DNA from: Siniperca chuatsi
Taxonomy: Eukaryota; Chordata; Actinopteri; Centrarchiformes; Sinipercidae
Assembly: GCF_020085105.1 (NCBI RefSeq)
Contig: NC_058046.1
Location: 27,498,175 to 27,562,174, forward strand
Length of the DNA: 64,000 bases
Direction: 5' to 3'
Position numbers and translations under genes: made by a program. Positions 25,801 through 38,330 of this stretch are shown here, in pieces (the stretch's first letter is position 1; each line of letters opens with the position of its first letter). Under the pieces are notes generated by a model. It had not been told where the DNA came from and searched no databases. It worked only from the letters and a program-made list of their open reading frames with translations.

Positions 25801-28800
25801 CTCTGCTCACACCTGTTCAGGCTGTACTAGTTTAAAGTCTCAGGAAACCTTGGTAGGCTTGCCATTTCTTCATTGCTTTCTAGAAAACTATGGACACAGC
25901 AAAAACTATTGTCAGTATATCCAGCAGTTAAATAAGTGACATTGAACTTGTGTAATTTATTCACCTATTCAAAGACTTAAACTTACTGTACAACAAGAAT
26001 TCATATACAAAAACATAGCTTTTGTGCGATTAACTTTAATTTCTGCAGTAGATGAAATATCCAGTGAAACAAACGTGAATCAATGTAAATCATTTAGGTT
26101 TGTTTCTATGATAAAATCCTAGTTGCATTAGTTTGAACCTCATTGTTAATACTGCCTCATTTGGCCAGGACACTCCTGGTTAAACTAAGGTTTAAAAAAA
26201 GAATAATGAATAAATAGAATAAACACTAACTTCAGTCGTTTCTGCTCAGTTAAAAGAAATTCTCTCTGAAAATAGTGTGTGATTTTTAGCCAGTTTGTGA
26301 TACAAACTGTAGGCAAATCCACAGTGAATCATCTTTTTATTCTGCTATTCTATCTGGTTTGTGCTTTAGGGGTTTAGCAACCGGCATTTACGCCACCAAC
26401 TCGCCCGAAGCTTGTCAGTATGTGGCTGCCAACTGTGAGGCCAACATCCTGGTGGTGGAGGACCAGAAACAGCTCAACAAAATCCTGCAGGTTGGGAGCT
26501 TTATTACAGCACCGGGCCTTAGTGTGCCTGTAATAACTATTTGACAAGCTAGAAAAAAATCTGTCCTTACATGACTTTGTTTGATTTGTCTTTCTCAACA
26601 GGTTAAAGATCAACTACCTCATCTGAAAGCCATTGTCCAGTATAAAGGCGAGCTGCAGCAGAAAGCACCATTCCTGTATACAGTACGTTCACTCAGCAAA
26701 CATATTGATTAAGCAGATAAGTCACATGGTTATAAAACATCTGAGTATACTGTATGTGATACCTACAGTTGCACCATTGAGCTTTTTAATGCAAACATTA
26801 TCTTTAAATGTGACTGAGCTCAAATGTATTAAACTGCACTACACAGCAGCACTTTTTTTTTAACATAATCTCTATTTCTGTAGTGGGCAGAGTTCATGAA
26901 GCTGGGAGAGGACGTGCCCGAGGAGCAGCTGAATGCTGTGATTGACAGTCTTCGGGCCAACGAGTGCTGTACTCTCATATATACCTCTGGAACCACTGGC
27001 AAACCTAAAGGAGTCATGTTGAGCCATGACAATGTGAGTTATCTAGACAAACTACTTTCCTTTTGTTATCTTTTATTTTTTTCACACAGCTTAACTGCTT
27101 GTTAAATGTTATTCTGTTCTAGGGCTGCAACTGACGATTGTTTTCACTATCGATTAATCTGCTGAATATTTTTCTGCTTAATCATTTAGTTTATTATTAA
27201 GTCAAAAAAGTGTGGAAAAATGCCCGTCACAACTTTCCAGAGCCTAAGATGAGATCTTCAAATGTCTTGTTTTGTTTGACCAAAAGTTCAAAACCCAAAG
27301 ATAGTAAATTTACAATATGTGAAGAAGAAAAGCAAAAACGATTAATCAATCGACAGCTCTATTCCTTCTTTCATTTAACCTTTATTTAGACAGGTCAGGC
27401 AGGTACAGGCTTTTTGAATGTTAAAGAGATTGTGATTAAAGTAAAATAAAATAATAAATAAATAGTGATTATGGTCACATAAGGTAGAAAATAGAAAATC
27501 AACTTGTAGTGCAAGGAGTTGACATGTGATAGGTATATAAAATACATAACACCAAAGAATCCATAACATGTTAGATCAAGGCAGATTTAAATTAAATGTA
27601 ATAGTAAAATCGACAAAAACATCAACACAGAGAGGAATAAAAAGGTGTTGGTGTGTCAGTAGTTTCTGCGTCGGGAAGAGAGTTCCTTTTATTTAAAACC
27701 ATATTTGTACTGCAGGCCTTGATCAAGATTTAGATTAATAACAGACATTTTCCTAAACCAGAATTTTAGGAGATATTTAAGATGAGTGAGGACATACTTT
27801 GTGTTTAATGAAACACTCTTCAGTTTAACATTCAGATTTTTTTTAACAGCATCCTACATGTTTATTTATGTAAATAAAAAGAAGAGGACCCAACATTGAG
27901 CCTTGGGGATCTCCAGAAACTGCTACAACATATATTTTATGCTAACACTAATACTATCGAGCAGATAGCAGCCAGACCAAATATTTTTTATTACAAACTC
28001 ATGGATCACTGAGCTCTCTGATCTGTGCCCTGCTACCACTGAGCAAGTGCCTTTTAATGAGAGTGGGGCTCTTAAGATTTGGGGCCAGTTTATGATTAAT
28101 TAGAATTGTAAACAGTCATTTTTCAAGGCTCCTATTATGGGTAATGCTCTATTTCCTGCCTCCCTCGTCGACATTCCAACTATGGGTTAGAAAAAGTTTG
28201 ATCTGTGTAGTTTTGTCAGAAAATATTTTTCACCATCCTTTAAGGCCCCACAACACAGTTGGATAGAACAGTGTTTTTCAACCTTTTTTGAGCCAAGGTA
28301 CATTTTTTCATTGAAAAAATATCACAAGGTACACCACCAACCGAAAAAAGTATTTTATGATCTTTCATATTTCTTCTTTCAAATAAAAAGTTGCTGCCAC
28401 CTAGTGATATGGAAGAGTATGACATGGTTACTCTGCCGGTCACTAGACAGCACAGACACTCGACAATGGCATATTATTTGCAGACAATAATTAATTAGTT
28501 TTCAAAAAATGTTTTTTAGACCAATTAGGTGAAATTGAATAATTTTCCATGGCACACTGACGATCTCTCACTGCACACTAGTGTACCGCGGCACAGTGGT
28601 TGAAAATCACTGGGATAGTAGCATGGTTGTAAATTGACCCATTGCAAAAGGGTTTAGGATCTGTTTTATACCAGACAATTCATGCAGCTGCATCGCCTTC
28701 CTCAGACCACATTAAGCTGCAGTGGGAAGAGGAACTGGGCTCACAAATATCAGAAATGGCTTGGCAGTTATCACATCATCAATATGCATCAGGCAGGGGC

Positions 28801-31800
28801 TACTACAATTTAGAGTACTTCATAGGCTCCACCTGACCTGCAGCAAATTGGCAAAGCTCTTTTCAGGAGTAGGGAGTAGGAGAGGATTTTTGGACATGGG
28901 TTTTTGATACCTATTACCTTCAGATAGTTTTATAAATTCTGGAAACCTTTTCTGCTTTATTTTTTTTATAAAATTTTTCCTTTTCCTTTTATATTTTGCA
29001 TGTGTGGGGTGGATTTAGGCTGATGTTGGCGTGTGTGTGGTGGGTGAGTATGTGTGAGCAGTTTGTTTGCTGATTTGTATTGTGAAAATTCAATAAAAAT
29101 GTTTTAATAAGAAAACTCTCTGATGACTCCTCTCTCACTTAATGTGCAGCTGATATGGACAGGCCGTACGTCAGCTACTAAAGTAAACATTAGCCACGGA
29201 GAGGAGGTGGTGGTCAGTTACCTGCCGCTCAGCCATGTGGCAGCCCAGATATTTGACATGTGGATGTGTGTTAGTTTCGCCATGACCACCTACTTTGCAG
29301 AGCCAGATGCCCTCAAGGTAAAGATGCCTACTGTTGTATAAAACATGGAATTAATAATGAAGGTTTCATATAATGACTATGAGCCCCATTCATTTTACAG
29401 GGCTCCTTAGTAAACACACTGAAAGAGGCTCGTCCAACTTGTTTCCTGGGGGTTCCTCGCGTGTGGGAGAAGATGCAGGAGAAGATGAAAGCTACCGGTG
29501 CCAAGGCATCCCCAATGAGGAGGAGTGTGGCGGCCTGGGCCAAGTCCATAGGCCTGCAGTACAACTACAGTGTCATGAACGGGTGAGAAAGCAGCAAGGA
29601 TCCTTTGTTAGAATCTGAATTTGAAATTTTGACCCAATGATAGCGCTAGATGTTAAGTGAGGGGATAATATACTTATCATCAACAGTATCATAATCCACT
29701 TTCCACTTTGTACTTTCCACTTATTTTAATTTTATAGTTATATCCACTTGACCTTAATTTATCTTACCTGTATTATAGTGTATTATATTTGATTGCTTAG
29801 TACTTCTATTCCTGTGTGCACTGATGTGATAGTGAGCTGCTGTAATAAAAGACTTTCCCTTCGGGGATCAATAAAGTATTTCTGATTCTGATAATCAAAG
29901 TGGTTACAATTCATCCTGAGGGGGACTTGAATGTTTATACTAAATTTCATGGCAATCAAAGGTAACAGCGAGAATTTTTATAAGGACTACTTTTGCATTC
30001 CCTCGCAATATATTTTGTGTTACTCTCGCAATACTTTTCTTTTTCCATTCCTTCAGAGCCATATGTCTATTTCCGCACAGCTGCTCACAGCGCCACACAA
30101 CAGTATATCAGCTCATTGAATTTTACTTTGAACTGGGCAATAAGTATGCTGATATAGTGCTACTGCTCAATAGGCATGCATCGTTATGTCATTAGCGAAA
30201 GTAAAAGTAAACAAATTTTTTGATCAAGAGGTCTCTCCAAAAGAAAGCAGTACGGTAATCTGCAGGATGCTGTTGGTTACTGTACTCTGTGCTCCTCTGG
30301 ACCTCAGAGGGGTTTCACTGAGGAAAAGGGGATGTCTCCAGAGGCGGAATTACAGATGTGCAGTTGAATCTACCTCACAAAGCTAATGTGCTGTATTTAA
30401 GTCAAAAAAAGCAACAAACACGAAGGTGACTGAAATGCTGCAAACGGAGTCTGTGGTTCTGTCACAGAGAGAGCAGACAGCACTGAACCACTTGCAGAGA
30501 TACATCAGGAACGCAGAGCAAGTTGGAAAGCTTTTTGCGTTTTTGCACAGGGTCCTCTGTTCTTTGCACAAATCAAATTTAAGTAACCTTCAATGCTGAA
30601 ACAGGTTTTGGTAGAAGGCCTTTCGCTGTAAGTATAGAGCAATAATTGATGCTCCTTATACACACAGCTCCTACCCAGAAGTTTGATAATGTTCTATCTG
30701 ATAACTTTTTTGCAATAGACTTTTTATAAGGTGAGGTGTCCATAAACAATGCGTAATGCATTAATTTGAGAATCTCCGCACTACCTTCCATTTCAAATAG
30801 ACATATGGCTCATAAGAAATGGAATAGCAAAAGTATTGCAAGGGAATGCAAAAGTAATCCTTAAAAAAATTCTCGATGTTTCAGTTTTGGCCCCTGTTCT
30901 TAATTCCTAACAAATTTTAACCTCAAAAATATAACTTACTTTATCTTTTGGGTTACAGGGAGAATCTGGTGCCGTGGGGCTTCATGCTGGCTAATAACCT
31001 GGTCTTCAAGAAGGTGCGTGCTGCGCTGGGCTTAGACCGCTGTAAGTACTGCTTCACAGGCGCTGCCCCCATCACCAAAGAAACTTTGGAGTTCTTCATG
31101 AGCCTGAACATCCCGCTGTTGGAGCTATACGGCATGAGTGAGAGCTCCGGCCCACACAGCGTCCCCTGTAACAACGAATACCGCATCACAAGGTCAGCAG
31201 CAAAGCATTATGGAACGTGTCAACTATAATTAAAATGCATTGTTGATATGGATGTGAGAATACTTCAAGATGCTGTAACCTGTATTTTTCTCTCCAGTGA
31301 AAAGATTACTTAAAGGGGAACTAATCCACAGGTTTTTTCACATTTCTCTTTACAAGTGATGTCACTTGAGTCAGCGTGGGTTGGGGCTGAAGACTACAAG
31401 TTTGAAAATGAAAGAAATCTAGCGGTGTGGAGAAAGTGGTGAGCTACTAGCATCACCCAAATCTCTGACCAAACTGTTGGCGGTCGAGTTGCGTTGTGGG
31501 TAATGTAGGCACCAGGTTTTGACAAGGTAGAAGAATGCGTGGAATAAAAAAGACAATATCTTGCATCAATTTTGATCCTTTTTTTTTAACTGTCCATCGT
31601 GAGTCAGACGATGTTAAATCCGTGGAGCACTCTTTTAAAAGTTGCACTTGACTATATTGTTATAGATTTCCTCCTAAATGAAGAAGTAGGATCCCATCCC
31701 CAATAACTGGTGCATTCCATGTGAAACTGGTAAAAAAAAAACGTTCCAAACAGCGATCAAAGCATCATCAAGCATACTTATCATACATTTAAATCTTCAG

Positions 31801-34800
31801 TAACTAAGTTTTTGGTGACTAGGGGTCAACGAAAACAAGCTGTAAACACAAGACTGACATGTTATCACCCTATAAAGTTGCTAGCAAACAGTTGTCTATT
31901 TGCACATGCAGTAGATGCGGAGCAGCAACATTAGCCTTCATTTGCAGTCGTGTTTCAGGCCACCTGATGGATGTGAGTCCAATATTCACTCTCCTTTTAG
32001 CTCTGTTTTAGTCTCCACCATCTCCTGAGGGAAATATGTGGCTCTTTAGCTGCTAAATGCTCCACTGTGTTCACCAGGTAGCTGCTAACTTTGTCTGTCT
32101 GTTGTTTGGTGCTGGGCAGGTAGCGTACAGTGGGTTTATTTGCTGGGAACAGCTGCTGCCAAAAACGTTGCTGATGAGAGCTGTGAGAGTGAACCAACAT
32201 AGAAGTTAGTTAGGGGCCGGAGATAAGGTGAATGAATGTTTGACGAGTTATGCAAATGTATATATCTATGGCGGTCTTACATTAAGTTAAAGTCAAAATA
32301 GCTCAACGTAGGTTAAAGAAAATTAGTCACGTGAAATCAAAGTATCAAAACAACAAACGGTATTAAAAGATAATCAACAACCTTAAAAGAGTGCGGTTTT
32401 TCCAACCTAATAGCTAAGGAGGGGAAGAGAAAACTGCATGTTAAATGGTTGAAATGTATATATTTTATAAATATTTTGCAGAATGCAACCCTGGACACGT
32501 GTATGAATATTTGTCTGCCTATAAGGATGGATGAGTCAAACAGAAAGCTGACTTCTCAACATTAGGTCTTTTGCCTCGTGGTATTTTCAAATCAGTAATT
32601 CCCAAACTGGGGGTTGGGACCCTCCAAGATAAATCTGAAGGGTAACAAGATGAGCAAAAAGGAAAAGAAAGAAAATAGATATTTGTGTTGTATGAAATTC
32701 TATGTTTTTAGACTTTTCTCTAGTTTTTGCTTCTTTCTTGTGAAATACTGGACTCTTTTCGTTTCGTCAGGCCTCTAAATGTCCTAATCCTGTTTTGTAA
32801 AGCACTTTAGGATACATCTTTGCATGGAAGGTGCTATAAAAATATAGTTTTTATTGTTATTATTGTTATTATAACTTGTCTTGCGGGATTACTAGCAGAC
32901 ATTCATTTGTTTTTAAGATGTCACAAGCCAAAAAACTCTTTCACTGCTTTAAATAATCAGCCAGGTTTGTGTATTTTTACCTGTAAATGTTTTTCATAGT
33001 TTACTGACATTATGTTATCTCATTTATATGTGCTAAACTTCAAAGCAGGGGTGCCGTTGTAATGCAACTACTAGTGTAGGTCAGCATCAGGTCTAAAGGA
33101 GCATGTTGTTGACTTATGATTTGTCTTACCAGCTGTGGAAAGGTGATGCCAGGCTGCAAGACGAAGCTGGAGAACCCAGATAAGGATGGAAGTGGAGAGA
33201 TATGTTTCTGGGGTCGGCACGTCTTTATGGGCTACCTGAACTCGCCTGACAAAACAGTGGAGGCTCTTGACGAGGACGGCTGGCTGCACTCTGGAGATCT
33301 GGGAAGACACGACCAGCACGACTTCCTGTACATCACAGGAAGGATCAAGGGTAAGCTCAAAAAAGCATGTTCTTAATTTGGGGGGGGGATGCACTGCAAG
33401 AAGCATTTTGGATTATTTTTGGTATGAAACATGGATTTGTACAGGTTCACTCATCTTTGTCAGCTTTTCAGTGTTTGGTCCAAACAAAGATATGAGCATT
33501 TGGGATATCCCAGTAGTATTTATTTAAGAGTCACTGGTGGAAAGTAACTACGTACATTTATTCTGCATTATTTATTTATGTAATTTATCTGTACTGTACT
33601 TAAGGACAATTTTGAGGTACTTATAAGACTTGATACTTCAGGGAAATATTGCACTGTACTCCACTACATTTATGTGACAGCTGGAGTTACTAGTTACTTT
33701 GTATATTAAGATTTCACATAAAAAATTATATACATGATAAGATTGTTAAAATGCAGCCAAATACTGGATTTTTTGGGACTTATATTTGGGAGAAATATCC
33801 GATAATGATAACAAAGCATCTTGATACGGATTCCTTCGATTTGTCTTTTTGAAAGAATTGTGACCAAGATACAAACTGAGCGTGACATGTTACAGTAAAC
33901 TATGTAATGGTGACACTGTTTCTAAATTACCTTAAACCTAGTTTGGCCCTTCTGTACTGCAATTTCATATAAACTCCAGGAAAAGAACACAATTAAATGC
34001 TCATTGTGTTTAATTATAAAATTAGATGCTGAACATTGGCAAACAGGTGACACACTTTTGAAACTAAACTTTTTTGCTCTTTTTTGCACAGAGCTGATCA
34101 TCACCGCCGGTGGAGAGAACATCCCTCCTGTCCCCATTGAAGACGCAGTGAAGTCCGAGGTGCCCATCATCAGCAACGCCATGTTGCTCGGAGACAAGCT
34201 CAAGTTCCTCTCCATGCTGCTCACCCTCAAAGTAACTGGGTCTCCATTCCTGCAGACAGTCACGGCTAATAAATAAATACAACAAATGCTATAATGACCC
34301 TTCTCTCTGTTTCCAGTGTGTCACGGACGACAACTGTGAGCCCACAGACGAGCTGAGCCCCAAGGCTTTAGCCTTCTGCCAGCAGCACGGCGTCACAGCA
34401 GCCAAGGTGTCGGAGATCATAGCCAATAAGGAGCCAGCTATCTACAAAGCCATTCAAGAGGGCATGGAGCGCGTCAACACCAGAGCAACATCCAACGCCC
34501 AGAAGATCCAGAAGTGGGTCATACTGGAGCGAGACTTCTCTGTCGGTGGAGGAGAACTGGGTGAGTTATTTTGCTTCATTTTATGACTCTTCCTTTTCGT
34601 GTTAAAACTGGAGCAAAGGTCTACACACAATAACAGTATTAAGGAACGAGGAAGTAGTCACTACAGTCGCTTTTTAACTTACTGTTAAGTTTAATCAGCT
34701 TTTAATCAAGGCCATGTCGTAATCAGACAAGCCTTGCAACTGTGCCGCATGCCAGAAAACATTCCAGTGAAGTTTGTTTGACTGCGATTGAATCTCTCCC

Positions 34801-34942
34801 TCGTCAACAGTTAAATTAACCCGCTTTCCTTTTTTTCTTGTCTGTGCAGGACCCACCATGAAACTGAGGAGGCCCATTGTTGTGAAGATGTACCAGGAGA
34901 AAATAAAACGAAATGTATGCAGTGGCCACGGGAAAACAGTAG
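22866..34942 (+). CDS. acsbg2: Bubblegum-type long-chain acyl-CoA synthetase (left copy)
   Basis: Fourteen coding exons: 22866-22930, 23112-23317, 24514-24797, 25578-25663, 26370-26490, 26602-26682, 26884-27033, 29150-29317, 29401-29582, 30959-31192, 33133-33350, 34092-34231, 34317-34560 and 34850-34942. The product is ~757 aa, with a Ser/Thr/Pro-rich N-terminal ~100 residues and then a full AMP-binding enzyme: P-loop YTSGTTGKPKG (~314), YLPLSHVAAQ, GVPRVWEK, YGMSESSGPH (~505), GWLHSGDLG (~576) and ITAGGENIPP. It forms acyl-CoA from long and very-long-chain fatty acids with ATP. Three frame problems exist: exon 4 loses 2 nt near 25,624 and 1 nt near 25,657, so 11 residues replace the conserved NSPEW..VG segment; and an extra A in 34,905-34,908 shifts the last codons, so the literal frame runs on to 35,157. 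All lie in short homopolymers. ACSBG2 rather than ACSBG1 is a preference only. Confidence 0.92.
27120..27362. mobile_element. AGCTGCAACTAA-family MITE in an ACSBG intron
   Basis: It begins AGGGCTGCAACTGACGATTG, contains CGATTAATC near both ends, and closes with CGACAGCTCT. It shares the TCAAAACCCAAAGATA internal motif with other copies in the window. Confidence 0.6.
27363..28260. repeat. Unclassified repeat-like intronic DNA
   Basis: No gene is visible. The segment at about 27,840-27,930 (AAGAGGACCCAACATTGAG followed by CCTTGGGGATCTC) resembles a motif found antisense in fish retroelements, so an old insertion is likely, but I cannot assign a family. Confidence 0.3.
28269..28612. mobile_element. 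hAT/Charlie-like MITE
   Basis: The ends are CAGTGTTTTTCAACC and GGTTGAAAATCACTG. The flanking octamers GGATAGAA (28,261-28,268) and GGATAGTA (28,613-28,620) match at 7 of 8, a clear hAT target-site duplication. It lies in the 2.1-kb ACSBG intron between exons 7 and 8. Confidence 0.85.
28625..29115 (+). mobile_element. LINE (L1-like) 3' fragment
   Basis: A broken frame in sense orientation encodes a segment with LQWEEELGSQIS, then RVLHRLHLTCSKLAKLF after a frame change, resembling the C-terminal part of an L1-type ORF2. The insert ends with AATAAAAATGTTTTAATAAG. It stops only ~35 bases before ACSBG exon 8 (29,150). Confidence 0.6.
29690..29884 (+). mobile_element. LINE 3' tail
   Basis: The segment ends with CTTCGGGGATCAATAAAG followed by TATTTCTGATTCTGAT, a standard fish non-LTR retrotransposon tail with short repeat units. 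It is absent from the corresponding place in the right duplication arm, so it marks the outer limit of visible homology on the left. Confidence 0.65.
29970..30874. mobile_element. Foldback-type MITE with ~100-bp inverted termini
   Basis: The left end starts CGAGAATTTTTATAAGGAC and the right end closes with the near-inverse GTAATCCTTAAAAAAATTCTCG (shortened here). Inverted similarity runs on for ~100 bases through TTTTGCATTCCCT and GCCATATGTCTATTT. The interior (~700 bases) has no coding potential. It is missing from the right arm, so it inserted after the duplication or was lost from that arm. The target-site duplication is unclear, and the superfamily is unassigned. Confidence 0.8.
31330..31650. 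repeat. Dispersed repeat shared with 10.8 kb and the right arm
   Basis: The block contains TGATGTCACTTGAGTCAG, TGGGTAATGTAGGCA, TTGACAAGG and TTTTGATCCTTT in the same order as 10,815-11,150. It lies in the ACSBG intron after exon 10, and its inverted counterpart is at about 62,390-62,700. Confidence 0.6.
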
Positions 34943-35593
34943 ACTGGGCTGCACAGAGATCAGATAATACTGAAGAGAAACTTTGGGGCATGTTTATGAA
35001 CATTGTATTGTGCCCAGACGTCATGTTGAGAAATGTATACACCTCTTTTCACCTGAATGTTAAAAGTGCAAAAGAGCTTTGTAATTTAAGCGGGAAAAAT
35101 CTTGATTCTGATTGTGTTGTATTTAATGGATTAGAGGTTTGTGCTGCTATGTTTTAATATGTCAAGTTTCTGTCGTCTAAGCTGTTAAATGTACATACAG
35201 TTTCAAAGCAGCTGTGCACGTTTTGTAAATGAAAACATCCAAATCAGAGCCAAAATCTTGCCACTGAGTGTACGGCATATACAGGTGAATTGTACAGTAT
35301 CCTCAGCACCAAAGCTACATGCAGGGCGGGAAACACTGCCTGGTGTCCTCATTTAGGGAAGTTAACTTTTACAAAATACTCCCCATCTGGCAAAGTTGCA
35401 GACATTACCTCTAAAGACTGCCAGTGATGTTTGAATAAGTATTTTTATAATGTGATAAGAATATCAGTAGTCTGAAGTTCACCAATCACACGCATGTGTA
35501 AATTGTAAAGCATACATTTTCATTTGTGCTTCTCCATGTACAGTTTGATAAATATTGAAATGTTTCTTTTGTGATAGATGTTCTATGTTTATC

Positions 35594-35599
35594 AATAAA
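35594..35599 (+). terminator. acsbg2: Poly(A) signal of left ACSBG copy
   Basis: AATAAA lies ~650 bases after the expected stop (34,942), followed by an A-rich and then T-rich stretch. The equivalent hexamer occurs in the right copy at 57,413-57,418 on the minus strand, so the signal is conserved in both arms. Confidence 0.65.
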
Positions 35600-35689
35600 A
35601 AGTGAAGGATCTGGACAAATTAACCAAACCAGGTTCAAAAATGTGTTGGTTTATTTCTCCCACGAATATTTTAGGATTTTAGGATAATG

Positions 35690-36125
35690 ACTTTGGTGAT
35701 GCTTTGACTTTTCTTCAAGCGCCTCCATGACGTTGACATTTGAGGTTTTGAGTGAAACTATTGGATGGATTGCCATGAAGTTTGTTCATTCATGTTCACA
35801 TCAGAATAAATTGTAATTTTAAAAATTGTAAATTGTCACTTTTGTGCTCCCCTGACATTTCATTTAGCGCCATCATCAGGTCAAATGTGTCCAATACTTT
35901 GGTTTATGACTAAATACCTGCAAAATTAATGACATTTCCATCAGCTTTTGTTTTTAGTGCTAGCAAATGTTAGCATGCTAACACGCTAAACTAAGAGAGT
36001 AAACATACCTGCTAGCATAGTCATTGTGAGCATGTTAGCATGCTAACATTAGCTGTTAGCTCAAAGCACCACTGTGCCAAAGTGCAGCCTCACCGAGTCG
36101 CTAGCATGACTGTAGGCTTAGTCTT
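35690..36125. repeat. Dispersed TTAGCATGCTAA repeat (left-arm copy)
   Basis: The segment contains several GTTAGCATGCTAAC-type palindromes and an AGCTCAAAGCACCACTGTG motif. It matches 46,080-46,725 (same family, direct) and 56,880-57,300 (inverted, right arm). It is a common fish repeat without coding capacity. Confidence 0.7.
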
Positions 36126-37599
36126 GTTTCTTGATAAATGACTTAAAATAAAACTGTTACATATCAAAACTGAGATTAATTTTCTGTTAATTATTCCACT
36201 AATTGTTTTAGCATTTCAAAGATTACCATCTCACTTATTCTGAAGTGGATAGGCTCCACGTCTATAATGTTACTCACCTTAAAAGTCGTTAACTTTTAAC
36301 CAACTTTTTTACATTATTTTATGGGCTTTTTTAAGATCTTTTGGGAGTTAGGGTTGCTAAGGATATTTTTTCACTGCTACTCGTTTTCACGAACTCAAAC
36401 TTGACACATAAAATACAGAAAAACTATACGATGTAATGTATTGTCAAAAATGACTAGGGTCAGTGCGTTTTAATGATTAAATTGAACACTGATGTGCAGC
36501 TGAAAATTAATGTTTCATGACCCTTCAAAAGGTCTTTTTTGCACAAAGCTGATCATCACTGTCTACATTTCTCTTTATTGATTTTGATTTCTGATCTGTT
36601 TACTGTAAGTGGGCCTCATGGTTTCTGCCACGTCACTGCAGATCCTGCTGATTAGTTTGGCATATTTATCTGTGCTGTTGTTCTGTTTCTTCACCTCGAA
36701 TTGTACAAGAAACATCTAGAAAAATTCCCTTTACGCTCACACACACACACATCAGATTGCATTCTGGAACAACTGGTTGTGTTGCTTCTCATTTCAGAGC
36801 AGTTTTTCAGATAAAGTTACGTCAGCATTTCTCCTAAAACTGTCTCACTTCAGCTGGAAGGAATGAGAATATATCCAAACATCTTATCCTCCAGCATAGT
36901 TTGAGTATTTAAACTGTTTGTACAGGGTTGGGCTGATTCACTGCACTTTCACTACAGGCTCTTTGCATCTGACAAGGTGTACTGATAATGACGTCAGGTC
37001 AGGTCTGATACATCTGGTACATCAACACACTCATCGCTGGGTTTCTGAACACAAGGAAACTGATCTTAATCTTCCCACTGGCTGGAAGACAACATAAATT
37101 GGCCCTGTCTTACATGACCTCTGACCCATAAATGTTTTGTCATTTTCTGTGAAAGATTCAACTCAGAATATAGAAATATGTATTAAAATAATCTACTGGT
37201 GGCTGCAGTGGACACAAAAGCAGCAGCGTTCCCAGGTGAAGAATGAAAAAGGTTAGTTTTAGAAAGGAAGTGAGCCAATCACACGATCTCTCTGTCTCTG
37301 TTTTCATTAAATTTAACATCCTCTATTGTCACAACATTCACCCTGAGACAAATACCCTCATGCTCTCTCTCCAAGTGCATGTCTTACTTTACCTCATACT
37401 TTAATGAATCAACATAACAAGCCTCTCTCCATTTGTTTGTCACACTATTAATCTTTTTTCTACACACGTCAGATTTGCACCAAAAGGGATTTTCTTCCAT
37501 GCATCATGAGACATTTCCACAACAGACCATAAAGCCATTTTCAATACTGTTTGTATGACAACTTCTTTGTATAAATTAATTACTTTTTTCTTATTGTGT

Positions 37600-37937
37600 C
37601 ACGCATATAACTATGCACAGCCCACACGCACTTACAAGACACCATAAATTCATACAAGCCAGGACCGGAGCGCTGCGTATACATTTCCAAACAACAGAGA
37701 AAGTCCAAAAATAGAAACAAAACAGAGTGTCATTGTCTACAACTAAATTTAAAAAAATCACTGATAGGAACATTTACGATATAGCAATAACTGCTAATTA
37801 AATAATCCATCTTGCCTTCTTTTCAAGGCTTTAGAGATAAAGTTAGAAAACTTCAAACATTCAAATTTATTGCTTAAATATTTCAGGGTTTTTTTTGTCG
37901 AGAGACATTTCATGGAAAAGTAACTCTCTTAAATTAC
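37600..37937 (-). mobile_element. Truncated LINE fragment at the left-arm inner boundary
   Basis: This is the reverse-strand equivalent of the LINE tail at 55,040-55,400. Here the element breaks off at 37,937, whereas in the right arm its reverse-transcriptase C-terminal coding continues outward to about 54,680. Confidence 0.6.
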
Positions 37938-37941
37938 ACAA

Positions 37942-38155
37942 GCTCACATTTGTTCCTATATGATCGGTGCTTATGTCAAGTTAAAAAGTAGACAAACGTA
38001 TTTACAACCTCCATGATGGTGAAGTTGACTCTCTGTGTACCATCAACAAATGAACATTGTAACCTTCATAAAAATAGGATTTATTGCAGGACTGTTGCAT
38101 TAGTTTTAAGTAAGTTTAGATTACTTAATAAACTGTCAACTGTGTATAACTACCA
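37942..38155. repeat. Second inverted repeat, left half
   Basis: The segment beginning AAGCTCACATTTGTTCC is an approximate reverse complement of about 39,780-39,990. Shared motifs include TATATGATCGGTGCTT, TTACAACCTCCATGAT and AATAGGATTTATTGCA. It starts immediately after the left arm of the large inverted duplication ends. Confidence 0.8.
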
Positions 38156-38157
38156 CC

Positions 38158-38330
38158 TTGAGCCTTAAAGGTCCAGTGTGTAATATTTAGGAGGAGCTAT
38201 TGGCAGAAATTGGAATAAATTATTTCTAAGTATGTTTTCAAATGATTTCAATGAGTGGTTTTTATATTCAAGGGTTTATAATGACATCAAAAAAGTTTTG
38301 TCTTCAGTTACTTTGACTCTCAATAGTTAT
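38158..38330. mobile_element. Diverged, truncated copy of the AGGTCCAGTGTGT MITE
   Basis: It begins GCCTTAAAGGTCCAGTGTGT and continues with AGGAGCTATTGGCAGAAA, as in the copies at 45,435 and 63,672. No right terminus is recognisable. Confidence 0.65.

Larger units (their letters stand above)
29885..37937 (+). repeat. Left arm of the large inverted duplication
   Basis: This segment matches the reverse complement of about 55,040-63,405 at high identity. It includes the last five coding exons of ACSBG, their introns and ~3 kb of downstream DNA. Exon lengths are 234, 218, 140, 244 and 93 here against 234, 218, 140, 244 and 92 in the right arm. Private differences include a TIR element at 29,970-30,874 present only here, and segments of about 0.4 and 0.7 kb present only in the right arm. 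The inner end (37,937) lies inside a LINE fragment that is longer in the right arm. Confidence 0.92.

Noticed and set aside
30186-30571. Small frames inside the left-arm TIR element as transposase
   Set aside because: They are short, overlap on opposite strands and lack any DDE or DNA-binding motif; the element looks non-autonomous.
35105-35157. Extended C terminus of left ACSBG as a genuine novel domain
   Set aside because: The extension exists only because of one extra A in a short run; the paralogous copy shows the normal stop.
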